NCBI GenBank assembly: GCA_016928775.1
Contig: JAFGKD010000053.1
Span: forward strand, 1 to 64,000
DNA length: 64,000 nt
From: Candidatus Zhuqueibacterota bacterium
Lineage (GTDB): Bacteria > Zhuqueibacterota > Zhuqueibacteria > Residuimicrobiales > Krinioviventaceae
Direction of reading: 5' to 3'
The notes under the pieces were generated by a model. The model was given only the letters and a program-made list of their open reading frames with translations. It ran no database searches and was not told where the DNA came from. The first letter of the stretch is position 1. Every line of letters begins with the position of its first letter. Position numbers and translations under genes: made by a program. Positions 53,806 to 63,456 of the stretch are shown here, piece after piece.

Positions 53806-55488
53806 TCATCGTTCAGCGAATTCATATATTTGTCGATAGCTCTGCTTTTCTTGTTCCTGGCGACTGCTGGACCATCCCAGCTCCTTCGCCATGAGTTCGA
53901 CGACGTTTTTTATTTGCTCTGCTGACGCCCTGCAGCCAGCGCCAAGGTCTGTTCGTCGCATGAGAATATCGGACAATGTTTGCGCCATTTCGTATCGTAC
54001 GCCGTAAATCACTTCGGCTTTTAAAATATCAGAATCACTGCTCACCGGCTCCAGCAGCGAAGCATCCTCGTCCGCTAAAGCGACAATCTCGTTATAACGC
54101 GAACCATAGGTTGCCAACAGATGTTTCTTGTTGCTGGGTGTCAAAGCACCATCAAGGCTGTTCATACCGTCAGCGAAAAATTTATGATAATGCCCAATAT
54201 TGCCACCCCATACAGGAATGTCGTGACTATTCGAAAAGGGAGAGCCAAAGCCAAGTATCTTGATCGCTTTGTCCACCGCCAGCTTTGAAACACCGCGAGC
54301 CGTCGTATACTTTACCGTCAAGATCGACAGCAATCCATCCAGATTGTCTTCTTTTTTATGGTCGATAATGCGGAAATGCTTCTCCAGCGTGACATCACCG
54401 CTCGCCGGATCGACAGCAGCCATGGGCAACAAGCCGGCGTAGACATGGTCAATTTCATCGTGTTTGATATGTTCATCCGGCAAGGCGCTGTTCACCTCAG
54501 CTAAAAACTCCTGAATATCCGCTTCTGCTGCACGATAATTTTCAGCATCACCATAGTATGGTTTGTGAGCGGTACCGGCCAAAGTCTTGCCGCGCCACGG
54601 CACAAAAAACAGCAAGCGAGAGCCTGTGTTGATGAGCGCATCCTTGTCTTTGTGCCCGGCTTTTGTTGGTGCCGCAAAAGCAAATTCTCTGGTCAGCTGC
54701 CGATTGAGAACGAGGTTAATCGCGGTCGAGAATTGTATTTTTTGTTTTTCCTTATCCCGAAATTCTGCCAACAACTCGTTAATCCAGGGACCCTGGGTGC
54801 TTATCGTCAATTTCGCATTGATGGCCAAAGTTTTTTGCGTTCTTTCATCCCGCGCTTCAACACCGTAAACACGGCCATTTTTCACCAGCAGATTATTCGC
54901 TTTGACATAATTCGCGACGACAGCACCTTTTTCTACTGCCGAATGAACAAAGGACAAAAGCAATCTCTCGGAATTGTGCATATGCGCATCATACCATAAC
55001 GCGCCACCGTTAACATCATCGCGATTGACGCGCGGGATGAGATCAGCCAACTGTTTTTTTGATAAGAGTGCACCATTCGGAAGCCGATGATCTTTGTCTA
55101 ATCCGCGATTACGATCGACGCTAAAAAGATCGTTCATCAACAAGCCGATACGCATCACTTCCGGCCCCTTCACCGCATGACCAAAGGTTGGCATGATGCA
55201 TGGCATCGGGAAAACAAGATGAGGGGCAATTTTTAACAAAATGCGACGTTCAACAATTGATTCCCGCATCCTGGCAAAGTCCGCATGCTGCAAATATCGC
55301 AAGCCACCGTGAATGATCTTGAGGCTATTTGAAGAAGTTCCGGCGGCAAAATCACGTTTTTCAATGAGCGCCACCTTGAGGCCGCGCAGCACGGCATCCC
55401 AGGCCACGGTGGCGCCATAAATCCCACCGCCGACAACCAGCAGGTCAAATTCCTCCTGCGTCAGTTTTTCTACGTCACGTTTCATCAT
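53806..55488 (-). CDS. glpD: FAD-dependent glycerol-3-phosphate dehydrogenase
   Basis: 560 residues. The FAD motif DLLVVGGGIYGATVAWDAVLRG is at 15-36, then EKRDFAAGTSSNSLKIIHGGLRYLQ, SRLLFFVPWRGKTLAGTAHK, GLLPMAAVDPASG and the C-terminal DAO_C domain (SRYNEIVALADEDASLLEP, AEVIYGVRYEMAQTLSDILMRRTDLGAG). It oxidises glycerol-3-phosphate to dihydroxyacetone phosphate at the inner membrane and feeds electrons to quinones. No glpK or glpF is near. It is in the middle of a polysaccharide cluster, 21 bases after one gene and 41 before another, which suggests a glycerol phosphate link to the polymer or simple operon capture. Confidence 0.93.
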   Translation of the reverse strand: MMKRDVEKLTQEEFDLLVVGGGIYGATVAWDAVLRGLKVALIEKRDFAAGTSSNSLKIIHGGLRYLQHADFARMRESIVERRILLKIAPHLVFPMPCIMPTFGHAVKGPEVMRIGLLMNDLFSVDRNRGLDKDHRLPNGALLSKKQLADLIPRVNRDDVNGGALWYDAHMHNSERLLLSFVHSAVEKGAVVANYVKANNLLVKNGRVYGVEARDERTQKTLAINAKLTISTQGPWINELLAEFRDKEKQKIQFSTAINLVLNRQLTREFAFAAPTKAGHKDKDALINTGSRLLFFVPWRGKTLAGTAHKPYYGDAENYRAAEADIQEFLAEVNSALPDEHIKHDEIDHVYAGLLPMAAVDPASGDVTLEKHFRIIDHKKEDNLDGLLSILTVKYTTARGVSKLAVDKAIKILGFGSPFSNSHDIPVWGGNIGHYHKFFADGMNSLDGALTPSNKKHLLATYGSRYNEIVALADEDASLLEPVSSDSDILKAEVIYGVRYEMAQTLSDILMRRTDLGAGCRASAEQIKNVVELMAKELGWSSSRQEQEKQSYRQIYEFAER

Positions 55489-55529
55489 ACTATGTCATGC
55501 AACAAATATAAGACCATGAATTAATGTGT

Positions 55530-57425
55530 CTATTTTTGAGTCTTGTTATTCATATATAGATCATACCACATATGAAAAACAATCAATGCCCAGAGCCGGT
55601 GACTATGGTTTTCCTGTCCTTTTAAATGTTCGTCCACGAGTCGTCTGACACAGGATGGATCAAAAAAGCCTTTTTCTTTGATATTCTGTTCAGACAGTGC
55701 CGACATCATCATTGGCTTGAGTTCAGATTTGATCCAGTTTTTAATGGGGATGCTAAAGCCTTCTTTACCGCGTTCAAGGATTGTCAGCGGCAATTCATCC
55801 CGTAATGCTGATTTGAGGATATATTTGGTCCGCTTGCCGTGCAGGCGAAAATTACTTGGTATCGTCGCTGCAAACTCGACGAATCGATGGTCGAGAAACG
55901 GCACTCGTGCCTCCAGCGAATGTGCCATGCTCATACGATCCACTTTGACGAGAATGTCATCGACAAGATATGTTTTGATATCAACATATTCTTGCTGATC
56001 CAGCGGATCGTCTGACGTTGCCTGCGCAAAATGCTCTTCGATGAAGCCAAATGCATCATATCCGTTCAGGCTGTTCCGGAAATCATACGAATACAAAAGC
56101 TCCTTTTCCGCCCTTTGTAAAAAGATCATCCATCGGACATGCTGCAAATGCGCCGGTAGTCGTGCGCCCTCGATAAATCGTTTGGCTCTGTTTATAAAAC
56201 CTTTTTTCTTTTCAGTTGGTGGTAACGCGTTAATTATAGGCTCAATCGTTGCTTTTCGCAGAAAAGCCGGCAAAGTCTCGTATTTAGCCGCCAGGCGCTG
56301 TGCGATATACGTATCGTAGCCGGCTAACAATTCATCGCCGCCATCGCCGGACAGGACGACGGTGACATTTTTGCGCGCCATTTCCGATACCAGAAACGTT
56401 GGAAATACCGAAAAGTCGCCAAATGGCTCGTCCAGCATCCAGAGGATTTTTTCGGTCAAACTGGTCGCGTCCGGTCGGATAATTTCTTCAAAATGATCGG
56501 TATGATATTTTTCAGCGATGGCGCGAGCATAAGGCAGTTCATTATAAGTGGATTCATCAAAACCGATAGAAAAGCTCTTCACCGGCTCGCTGCTATGTCG
56601 AGACATCATGGCCACTACAGAGCTTGAATCCAGGCCACCGCTGAGAAAGGCACCGAGCGGCACATCGCTCATCAGCCGTATTTTTACTGCATCTTCAAGG
56701 ATATCCTGCAACTGCTGCTCCAGTGCGAGCACATCGGCAGTTGAGCGCCGGTATTGAAGGCACCAGTATTGATGGATTTTGATTTCACCATCCTGATACA
56801 ACAGCCAGTGACCAGCCGGCACTTTATGCACATTTTTGAAAATGCTAAAAGGACTTGGAATATATTCAAAAGTTAAAAAAGTATCCAATGCTTTCGGCTC
56901 AATTTCTTTCGGGACTGAAGGGAGTTGCACAATGGATTTGAGCTCTGACGCAAAGACCAACTGCTGTTCATCCCGATAGTAATAGAGTGGTTTGATGCCT
57001 ATGCGATCACGAGCCATAAACAATCGATGCTTTCGGCTATCCCAAATCGCAAAGCCGAACATACCGTTCAGCTTGTGCACACAATCGACGCCCCACTCTT
57101 CATAGGCATGAATGATCGCCTCAGTATCTGTTTTTGTCGTAAAATGATGACCTTTGCTTTGTAATTCTTGCCGAATGGATTGATGGTTATAGATTTCTCC
57201 ATTAAAGACAATCGCCATCGACCGATCTTCATTGTAAATGGGCTGATGGCCGGTTGATAAATCAATGATGCTCAATCGTCGCATGCCCAGGCCGACATTT
57301 TCGAATATATATTGACCCTCGTCATCCGGTCCGCGATGTTTCATCACGTCACACATCCTTTTTACATCAGCACACTCAACGGGGTGGTCTTTTTGGGGGT
57401 GGATAATGCCACAGATGCCGCACAT
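55530..57425 (-). CDS. asnB: Glutamine-hydrolysing asparagine synthase family protein
   Basis: 631 residues. The N-terminal nucleophile Cys2 (MCGICGIIHP) opens the glutaminase domain with RRLSIIDLSTGHQPI and VFNGEIYNH. The synthetase domain has the PP-loop FLSGGLDSSSVVAMM near 263, VVLSGDGGDELLAGYD, and KVDRMSMAHSLEARVPFLDHRFVEF. In polysaccharide clusters such enzymes often amidate uronic-acid sugars (like WbpS) instead of making free asparagine, so the product here is not certain. The start and the previous stop overlap as TAATG. Confidence 0.93.
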   Translation of the reverse strand: MCGICGIIHPQKDHPVECADVKRMCDVMKHRGPDDEGQYIFENVGLGMRRLSIIDLSTGHQPIYNEDRSMAIVFNGEIYNHQSIRQELQSKGHHFTTKTDTEAIIHAYEEWGVDCVHKLNGMFGFAIWDSRKHRLFMARDRIGIKPLYYYRDEQQLVFASELKSIVQLPSVPKEIEPKALDTFLTFEYIPSPFSIFKNVHKVPAGHWLLYQDGEIKIHQYWCLQYRRSTADVLALEQQLQDILEDAVKIRLMSDVPLGAFLSGGLDSSSVVAMMSRHSSEPVKSFSIGFDESTYNELPYARAIAEKYHTDHFEEIIRPDATSLTEKILWMLDEPFGDFSVFPTFLVSEMARKNVTVVLSGDGGDELLAGYDTYIAQRLAAKYETLPAFLRKATIEPIINALPPTEKKKGFINRAKRFIEGARLPAHLQHVRWMIFLQRAEKELLYSYDFRNSLNGYDAFGFIEEHFAQATSDDPLDQQEYVDIKTYLVDDILVKVDRMSMAHSLEARVPFLDHRFVEFAATIPSNFRLHGKRTKYILKSALRDELPLTILERGKEGFSIPIKNWIKSELKPMMMSALSEQNIKEKGFFDPSCVRRLVDEHLKGQENHSHRLWALIVFHMWYDLYMNNKTQK

Positions 57426-58645
57426 TAGTTTTTTGTCCTCATCACATACTCAATGATCCATTTGGTCTTTTGCAAATAGCTGTCGTAGCTGTAATGTTTT
57501 TCCGCCAATTGTTGCGCCGCCTGCACCAGTTGCTGCTGCTTGACTTTATCGTCTAAAATGGAGAGGATACCTTCCGCAAATGATTCCGGATTTGGCTCGG
57601 CCAGGACCGATACGGAATCATTCAAAATTTGAGTATGCGTAATATGCCGTGTCGCGACGATTGGTTTGCCGCTTCGCAAGTAAGAGTAAATTTTTAAAGG
57701 CGAGTTTGTCCCTTGAAGTCGCGGTGATACGAGCACATCACTCAGTGAGACAAAGCTTGGAATCATATCGGGCTGCACAAAGCCGGTAAAGTTGAATTTT
57801 GAAATCACGCCCAGTTTTGCCGCCTTTGCTTTACAGGCTGCCACTTGTTGTTCATTACCGCCGACCATCAAAAATCGGACATCGTGCGGTCGTCTTTCAG
57901 TCAGTCGCGCGGCGCTCTCGATGAACATATCAATCCCTTGATACGGTTCGAATGTGCCATAATAGAGGATTATCTTTTCGCCGTTCACGTTGTATTGTTT
58001 TTTCAAGCTACTGGTTTTTGTTTGGGTTGGCGGGAACACGATACTATTGTCAGCGACATTTTCGATCAATAAACTGGCTTGTTTGGGAAAGTGTTTTTCA
58101 ACATAGTCCTGCAGCTCGGGGCAAATTGTAATCACCGCGGCAGATTTTTCAATCGTATTTCTTTCCAGCGTCGCAAAAAGATGTCTCAGAATTTTGGATT
58201 TGGAAAACCTGAAATTGCCGAGTTGTTGCGGCAGACTTGAATGCATATCATACAGATGCGGTAGGCCATATTTTCGAGCTAACGGAATACCAAAAAAAGC
58301 TGCCTCTTCGTGGGTGTGTAAATAATCGTAGCTATTTTTTCGTAACAATTGCACAGCTTTGTTGTACAGTACACTATCTAAAAATACTTTGGGTACAGAC
58401 GGTCCGATTTTTATTTTATTGATAAAGGGTACTTTTTTCGCGCGATAAATGGTCAAATTATCAATCGCCACATTCTGACCAATGTGATACGTGACCAGAT
58501 CAATCTGGTGACCGAGCAGCGACAAGGCTTTGATGCGGTGCAGGACGCTAAATGGCGTACCCCGTGGCTGAAACCATGGTTGCGGTGCCAACATGAGAAT
58601 GCGCAGTTTTTCCAATTCATCACTTTTACAGATGCTCGTGTTCAT
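57425..58645 (-). CDS. Family 4 glycosyltransferase
   Basis: 406 residues. The N-terminus (LRILMLAPQPWFQPRGTPFSVLHRIKALSLLGHQIDLVTYH) and the C-terminal nucleotide-sugar domain (ILYYGTFEPYQGIDMFIESA, FTGFVQPDMIPSFVSLSDVLVSPR, GTNSPLKIYSYLRSGKPIVA) match GT-B glycosyltransferases. The usual first Glu of the EX7E motif is replaced in IYSYL, so the donor site may differ. It likely adds a sugar onto the lipid-linked repeat unit of the exopolysaccharide. It starts 33 bases after the sugar-transferase gene and overlaps asnB by one base. Confidence 0.93.
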   Translation of the reverse strand: MNTSICKSDELEKLRILMLAPQPWFQPRGTPFSVLHRIKALSLLGHQIDLVTYHIGQNVAIDNLTIYRAKKVPFINKIKIGPSVPKVFLDSVLYNKAVQLLRKNSYDYLHTHEEAAFFGIPLARKYGLPHLYDMHSSLPQQLGNFRFSKSKILRHLFATLERNTIEKSAAVITICPELQDYVEKHFPKQASLLIENVADNSIVFPPTQTKTSSLKKQYNVNGEKIILYYGTFEPYQGIDMFIESAARLTERRPHDVRFLMVGGNEQQVAACKAKAAKLGVISKFNFTGFVQPDMIPSFVSLSDVLVSPRLQGTNSPLKIYSYLRSGKPIVATRHITHTQILNDSVSVLAEPNPESFAEGILSILDDKVKQQQLVQAAQQLAEKHYSYDSYLQKTKWIIEYVMRTKN

Positions 58646-58678
58646 GCCTATTACCTTATCTTTTGGAACCGGGAAAAG

Positions 58679-60136
58679 TTATTGGGCGCCATAACCGGTG
58701 ATAACCACCCAAAACGTTCGAAACATGAGCTTTAGATCCAACAGAAGCGACCAATGATCGATATACTCCAGGTCCATGCGCATCCACTCATCAAAACCAA
58801 TTTTATTGCGGCCGCTGACCTGCCAGATGCAGGTGATACCGGGTTTAAGTGAGAGGCGTCGGCGATGCCAAATTTCATAGCGCTCGACCTCGCTGCGCAA
58901 TGGCGGACGGGGGCCAACAATGCTCATATCGCCTTTTAGAACATTAAAAAATTGCGGGATCTCGTCGATACTTGTTTTGCGGATGATATAGCCAAAGGGT
59001 GTGATTCGCGGATCATGCTTTATTTTAAAGACGGGTCCATCCATCTCATTATGCACAAGCAGATTATCTTTTTGAGACTCAGCATCCTTGACCATGGAAC
59101 GGAACTTGTACAGCATAAACTTGCGGCCGTTGAGGCCGATGCGTTCCTGTTTGAAAAATATTGGACCTTTGGAGGTAAGACGGATCAGCGATGCAGCTAA
59201 AAAAATGAGTGGCGAAAAAAAGATGATCGCACCGAGAGAAATAACGATATCCATAAGTCTTTTGATAAAAAGCTGCCACTCTTTGGCGTAAAACGTTTGG
59301 AATTCCAACAGAGGGAAACCGTTAAAATCTGTTTGCCGGGCTTTGGCGATATGAAGATTATACAGATCCAGCGAAAGCGACGTAGACACACCAACTTTTT
59401 CACATTCCAAAATCGCACTTTCAATTCGATCCAGCCAGATTCGAGGGACGACAAAAATGACTCGATCGATGACCAATCGATTGACGATAAAACCAATATC
59501 CTGAATTCGCCCCAAAACCCGATAACTTTCGATTTCCTTGCCGAAATAGCGAGGATCATCATCAATGAGTCCCACTATATGCAATCCCCAATTTGCATGT
59601 GCCTTGACGTTTCGAATGAATTCCCGGGCCCGGTTGCCGGTGCCGACGATTAGCAAATTTTCCTGATTATATCCTTTGGCATGGATTCTATCCAATACAA
59701 AAAGAATGATCGTCTTTTCAAAAATGATCAAGGTGAAAGCTGTGCCCGAATAAACGAGAAAGAACAAACGGCTTGCCAATTCTATCTTTAAAAAGAACAC
59801 AAAACTGCCGCTCACAAAGCTCGCCCAGATAGAGGTAATAAAAAGCAACCAGGCTAATTTCTTAAAAGAACGCGTTCGATATTCCTGATATATCCTGTTG
59901 AGATTATAGAGTGCCCACCAAATGAGCGGAAAACCAACGAACATGAACCAATATTGTGACGCAAAATACATCAGGCCTGACACATCAACGCTTGTTGCGT
60001 AGGCCTTGACATTCCAAAATGTGATGTAGCGAATAAATTCATCGATATAATATGCCAGTGGAAATGCCGAGTACAGAACAATCAAATCCACAAATTTGAG
60101 CAGATTCTGAATAAATTTTTCTTTATCTGACAGCAT
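58679..60136 (-). CDS. Polyprenyl-phosphate sugar-1-phosphate transferase (initiating sugar transferase)
   Basis: 485 residues: four or five N-terminal membrane segments, a CoA-binding-like domain at about 140-260 (NLLIVGTGNRAREFIRNVKA, VLGRIQDIGFIVNRLVIDRVIFVVP) and the C-terminal bacterial sugar-transferase domain (KRLMDIVISLGAIIFFSPLI, GPIFFKQERIGLNGRKFMLYKFRSM, DEIPQFFNVLKGDMSIVGPRPPL, LSLKPGITCIWQVSGRN). It moves a sugar phosphate from a UDP-sugar to undecaprenyl phosphate, the first committed step of polysaccharide assembly. It overlaps the upstream epimerase by 14 bases. Confidence 0.95.
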   Translation of the reverse strand: MLSDKEKFIQNLLKFVDLIVLYSAFPLAYYIDEFIRYITFWNVKAYATSVDVSGLMYFASQYWFMFVGFPLIWWALYNLNRIYQEYRTRSFKKLAWLLFITSIWASFVSGSFVFFLKIELASRLFFLVYSGTAFTLIIFEKTIILFVLDRIHAKGYNQENLLIVGTGNRAREFIRNVKAHANWGLHIVGLIDDDPRYFGKEIESYRVLGRIQDIGFIVNRLVIDRVIFVVPRIWLDRIESAILECEKVGVSTSLSLDLYNLHIAKARQTDFNGFPLLEFQTFYAKEWQLFIKRLMDIVISLGAIIFFSPLIFLAASLIRLTSKGPIFFKQERIGLNGRKFMLYKFRSMVKDAESQKDNLLVHNEMDGPVFKIKHDPRITPFGYIIRKTSIDEIPQFFNVLKGDMSIVGPRPPLRSEVERYEIWHRRRLSLKPGITCIWQVSGRNKIGFDEWMRMDLEYIDHWSLLLDLKLMFRTFWVVITGYGAQ

Positions 60137-61112
60137 CTATCGCCACGTCCTCTGTTCTGTCCAATTCAGTATTCTCGAGAAACCACTTTGCAAAAAGTCG
60201 TATACCCTCCTCGATATTGATTTGCGGATCGTATTTTAGCTCTGCTCTGGCCTTGCTCACGTCGGCAAAGGTGATGGGAACGTCGCCCGGTTGATCGGGC
60301 TGAAAATCGAGAATCGCTTCAATTCCGAGCGCCTCTTGTAACAACTCGATCAGCGTCATAAGCTCGACGGTTTTGGACTCGCCGAGATTGTAGATATGAT
60401 AGCCATCACAATAGCGGATGGCGCCCAAAAGTCCCTGGATGATGTCTGTGTAATAGGTATAATCGCGGCGACTTTTACCCGATCCGAAGACGGGAAGTGG
60501 CCGGCCCTGATAAATGAGGCGAGCGAACTTGTGAATGGCCATATCAGGACGTTGGCGTGGGCCGTAGACGGTAAAAAAACGCAAACAGTTGATAGAGATA
60601 TTATACAATTTATGGTAGGTATAGCAGATGAGCTCGCCCGCCTTTTTCGTTGCGGCATAAGGTGAAACGGGATTATCCACCGAATCGGATTCTGCAAAAG
60701 GTACTTTTTTGTTGGCACCATATACCGAAGAGGAGGACGCAAACACGAACTTTTTTATGCCATGAATTCGGCACATCTCGAGCAGATGTATAGTTCCCTG
60801 TACATTGACCTGTTCGTAAAGCAGAGGTTGCTGAATTGATGGCCGAACGCCAGCGCGAGCGGCTAAATGAATCACCATATCAAAAGCATGTTCATTAAAC
60901 AGCGCTTCCAACCGCGCATCATCGAGAATATCCAACTCAACGAGTGCGTAATTTGGTGATGACAAAGCAGATTGAATATTTCGCCGTTTCAGCGCCGGAT
61001 CATAATAGTCATTAAAGCTATCGAGGCAGACAACGTTATGATCCTCCGCAATGAGCTTTTCAATTAAATGCGAACCAATGAATCCGGCTCCACCTGTGAC
61101 GAGTAGCTGCAT
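60123..61112 (-). CDS. UDP-glucuronate 4-epimerase-like NAD-dependent epimerase
   Basis: 329 residues. NAD site LLVTGGAGFIGSHLIEKLI, VCLDSFNDYYDPALKRRNI, VIHLAARAGVRPSIQQPLLY, FASSSSVYGANKKVPFAESD and catalytic SPYAATKKAGELICYTYHKL. FFTVYGPRQRPDMAIHKFARL and DIIQGLLGAIRY match uronic-acid or related UDP-sugar epimerases (often named Gla or WcfY-like). It supplies an activated sugar for the polymer. The stop overlaps the start of the sugar transferase. Confidence 0.92.
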   Translation of the reverse strand: MQLLVTGGAGFIGSHLIEKLIAEDHNVVCLDSFNDYYDPALKRRNIQSALSSPNYALVELDILDDARLEALFNEHAFDMVIHLAARAGVRPSIQQPLLYEQVNVQGTIHLLEMCRIHGIKKFVFASSSSVYGANKKVPFAESDSVDNPVSPYAATKKAGELICYTYHKLYNISINCLRFFTVYGPRQRPDMAIHKFARLIYQGRPLPVFGSGKSRRDYTYYTDIIQGLLGAIRYCDGYHIYNLGESKTVELMTLIELLQEALGIEAILDFQPDQPGDVPITFADVSKARAELKYDPQINIEEGIRLFAKWFLENTELDRTEDVAIDAVR

Positions 61113-61128
61113 GTAAACCTTATCGATT

Positions 61129-63450
61129 TTAATAATGATAATAACTATATGAATTCTTCATATTCGCTTCTTCAGTGCCATTGATCACCACACCCGCGAG
61201 TCGGGCTGGAACGGTACTAAAAATGTCCATTCGCTCTTTGGCGTTATTACGATTGGTTTTGCCTGATCGTACGACAACAACCACCGCATCAACGAGAGTG
61301 CTGATGACGACTGAATCTGTCGCAGCGTCCAGCGGCGGCGCGTCAAAAATGATAAAATCGTACTTGCGCTTCACCTCGGCTATAAAGCGACGCATTTGCA
61401 TGGATCCCAGGAGCTCAGAGGGATTGGGTATCAGCGAGCCGCAACTGAGCACTGACAAATTCGGCACATGTGTTGGCTGTATCAAACTGGCCAGCGTAGC
61501 ATTATTGCTCAAATAATTTGTTAAGCCAGGCTCTTTTGTCGTGCTGAACGTATTATGCAACACACCGCGACGCAAATCTGCATCCACCAACAACGTATTT
61601 GTTCGCTGTTGTGCCATGATGATGGCGAGATTGCTGGCGGTAAACGATTTCCCTTCTTCCGGACTAATACTGGTGATCAGCAAAGTGCGAATCTGTTCAG
61701 CGCCACGCGCGAATAAAAGTTGCGTTCGCAGAGCCCGATATGCTTCTCCCACCGGCGTTGGAGAATAGTCATGTGTCACCAATTGACGATCGATTTGTAA
61801 TGCTTTTTGGTCATCACGAAAATCCGGGATATCCTTAAAACGCACAGTCGGAATCGTTCCAAGTACCGGGACGTTCAAATGTCGCTCAACATCTTTGAGT
61901 GTATGCAAAGATCGATCGGCAATGTCGATGCCAATCGAAAGGAGTAACCCCAGCATCAGTCCAAAGGCACTGCCCATCATCACCTGGCTTTTTCTACTTG
62001 GATTTATCGGTTTAGTCGGGCGAGAGGCGTGATCCAGGATACGAATACCTGGATCTAAACTGGCATCAGAAACTTGAAGTTTTTTCATTTCAACGTACAA
62101 GGAATTAAACAACTCTTCGTCAAATCGTTTATTCCGTTCAAGCTCCAAAAGCCGACCTTCTTCATCGGGCAAAGCCCGCAGCTGTGCTTCTAGTTCTGTT
62201 TTGATTTTCTCGTGTTTTGTTTCTTTTGCTGCCAAAATGTTGCGATAATTGGAGGCAAACTCTATTATTTTATCCTGCGTTTCCTTGATTCTATTCGCAC
62301 ACTCTAAAACATCTTCATGTTCGGCAGAATATTTCGAATAGAGTTCATCATATCGTCTCTCCAAATTCTCGAGGTTTTGCTTGTATATTGTCAGTTCCGG
62401 CTCATCGGCCATCACCTCAAAATCAGCAATTTTATGCACCACAACGCGGCGATAATCCATTTCATATCCATCTTCGGGATTATCGACTTTCATAAGGAGC
62501 TCGGATAATTGTCGGCGCTGGTAGGGCAAATCACGTAAAATTTGCTCATTTGCGGACAATCGACTTGTCATGGTATTTTTTTCGGTTTCCAAAGAAAGGG
62601 GATATTGTGTATAAAACCGCCGCAGTGCCTCTTCGCTGTTCTTCATATTTTCCTCGGCAGCAGAGAGGGTTCTTTGGAGCATGGTACGATAGTCTTCTGA
62701 ATCAATATTTTTTAGTTTTTTAATTTCCTGAAGATACACCTCGGCAACCCGATTGAGCTGTTTGGGTATCAAGTCCGGATCTTCACCTCTTAATTCCAGG
62801 ACCATAAATTTTCCAGAATTACTAAATTTCTTTTGAATATCGTATTCAAGAAATTTAAAGCCTTTTATAAAGGGTCGTATGCGAAAATGAAACTCCCCTG
62901 CCGTCGCACAAAAGCCGGGATTGAGCCTGAACGATATACCATTTACATTGCGTGGCGTATCAACTGCATCCCAGACATTGGCGCTATCGACCATGGTTTT
63001 TTGTGTGCCATATTTCTGGTACAAATAGTAATTGCCGAGATTATCGATGACTATTTTGTAGCGAGATTCAACCGGGTTTGTTGTCGTTTGATATTCCAGA
63101 AAAACGTCTTCAAAATTGGTATATACAGAATCCGAATTTGCAAATGCAAGTCCCAGGACGGAGGCGACTCTTTCAGTGAACGATTGACTTCGGATCTCGG
63201 CTTGCGTTTCCCCATCAAAAATGGGATTCTCATTCTCACCAAGTTTTTTAGACTGAATGACCACCTTGCATTTATAAATCGGTATCTGGTTTTTGGCGAT
63301 AAAATAAAAGGGTACAGCTGAAATGCCGCACAAAAACAATATAATCCACTTTCGCTTCCAGATTCCCTTTAAGAATTTGGAAATATCCAATTGATTGGCC
63401 GGCTCTTTTTCAAACGGCTGATCAAACGATTCAATTTCTTCCATACCCAT
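61129..63450 (-). CDS. wzc: Wzc-type polysaccharide tyrosine autokinase/co-polymerase
   Basis: 773 residues. A Wzz domain (DISKFLKGIWKRKWIILFLC, periplasmic coiled coil with TMTSRLSANEQILRDL, then SRKSQVMMGSAFGLMLGLLLSIG) is followed by a BY-kinase domain: Walker A SPEEGKSFTASNLA, Walker A' LLVDADLRRGVLH, Walker B DFIIFDAPPLDA. The C-terminus ends in a tyrosine cluster (NSYSYYHY), the autophosphorylation site. It controls polymer chain length and export with Wza. It starts six bases after the Wza gene. Confidence 0.95.
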   Translation of the reverse strand: MGMEEIESFDQPFEKEPANQLDISKFLKGIWKRKWIILFLCGISAVPFYFIAKNQIPIYKCKVVIQSKKLGENENPIFDGETQAEIRSQSFTERVASVLGLAFANSDSVYTNFEDVFLEYQTTTNPVESRYKIVIDNLGNYYLYQKYGTQKTMVDSANVWDAVDTPRNVNGISFRLNPGFCATAGEFHFRIRPFIKGFKFLEYDIQKKFSNSGKFMVLELRGEDPDLIPKQLNRVAEVYLQEIKKLKNIDSEDYRTMLQRTLSAAEENMKNSEEALRRFYTQYPLSLETEKNTMTSRLSANEQILRDLPYQRRQLSELLMKVDNPEDGYEMDYRRVVVHKIADFEVMADEPELTIYKQNLENLERRYDELYSKYSAEHEDVLECANRIKETQDKIIEFASNYRNILAAKETKHEKIKTELEAQLRALPDEEGRLLELERNKRFDEELFNSLYVEMKKLQVSDASLDPGIRILDHASRPTKPINPSRKSQVMMGSAFGLMLGLLLSIGIDIADRSLHTLKDVERHLNVPVLGTIPTVRFKDIPDFRDDQKALQIDRQLVTHDYSPTPVGEAYRALRTQLLFARGAEQIRTLLITSISPEEGKSFTASNLAIIMAQQRTNTLLVDADLRRGVLHNTFSTTKEPGLTNYLSNNATLASLIQPTHVPNLSVLSCGSLIPNPSELLGSMQMRRFIAEVKRKYDFIIFDAPPLDAATDSVVISTLVDAVVVVVRSGKTNRNNAKERMDIFSTVPARLAGVVINGTEEANMKNSYSYYHY

Positions 63451-63456
63451 AAGCGC

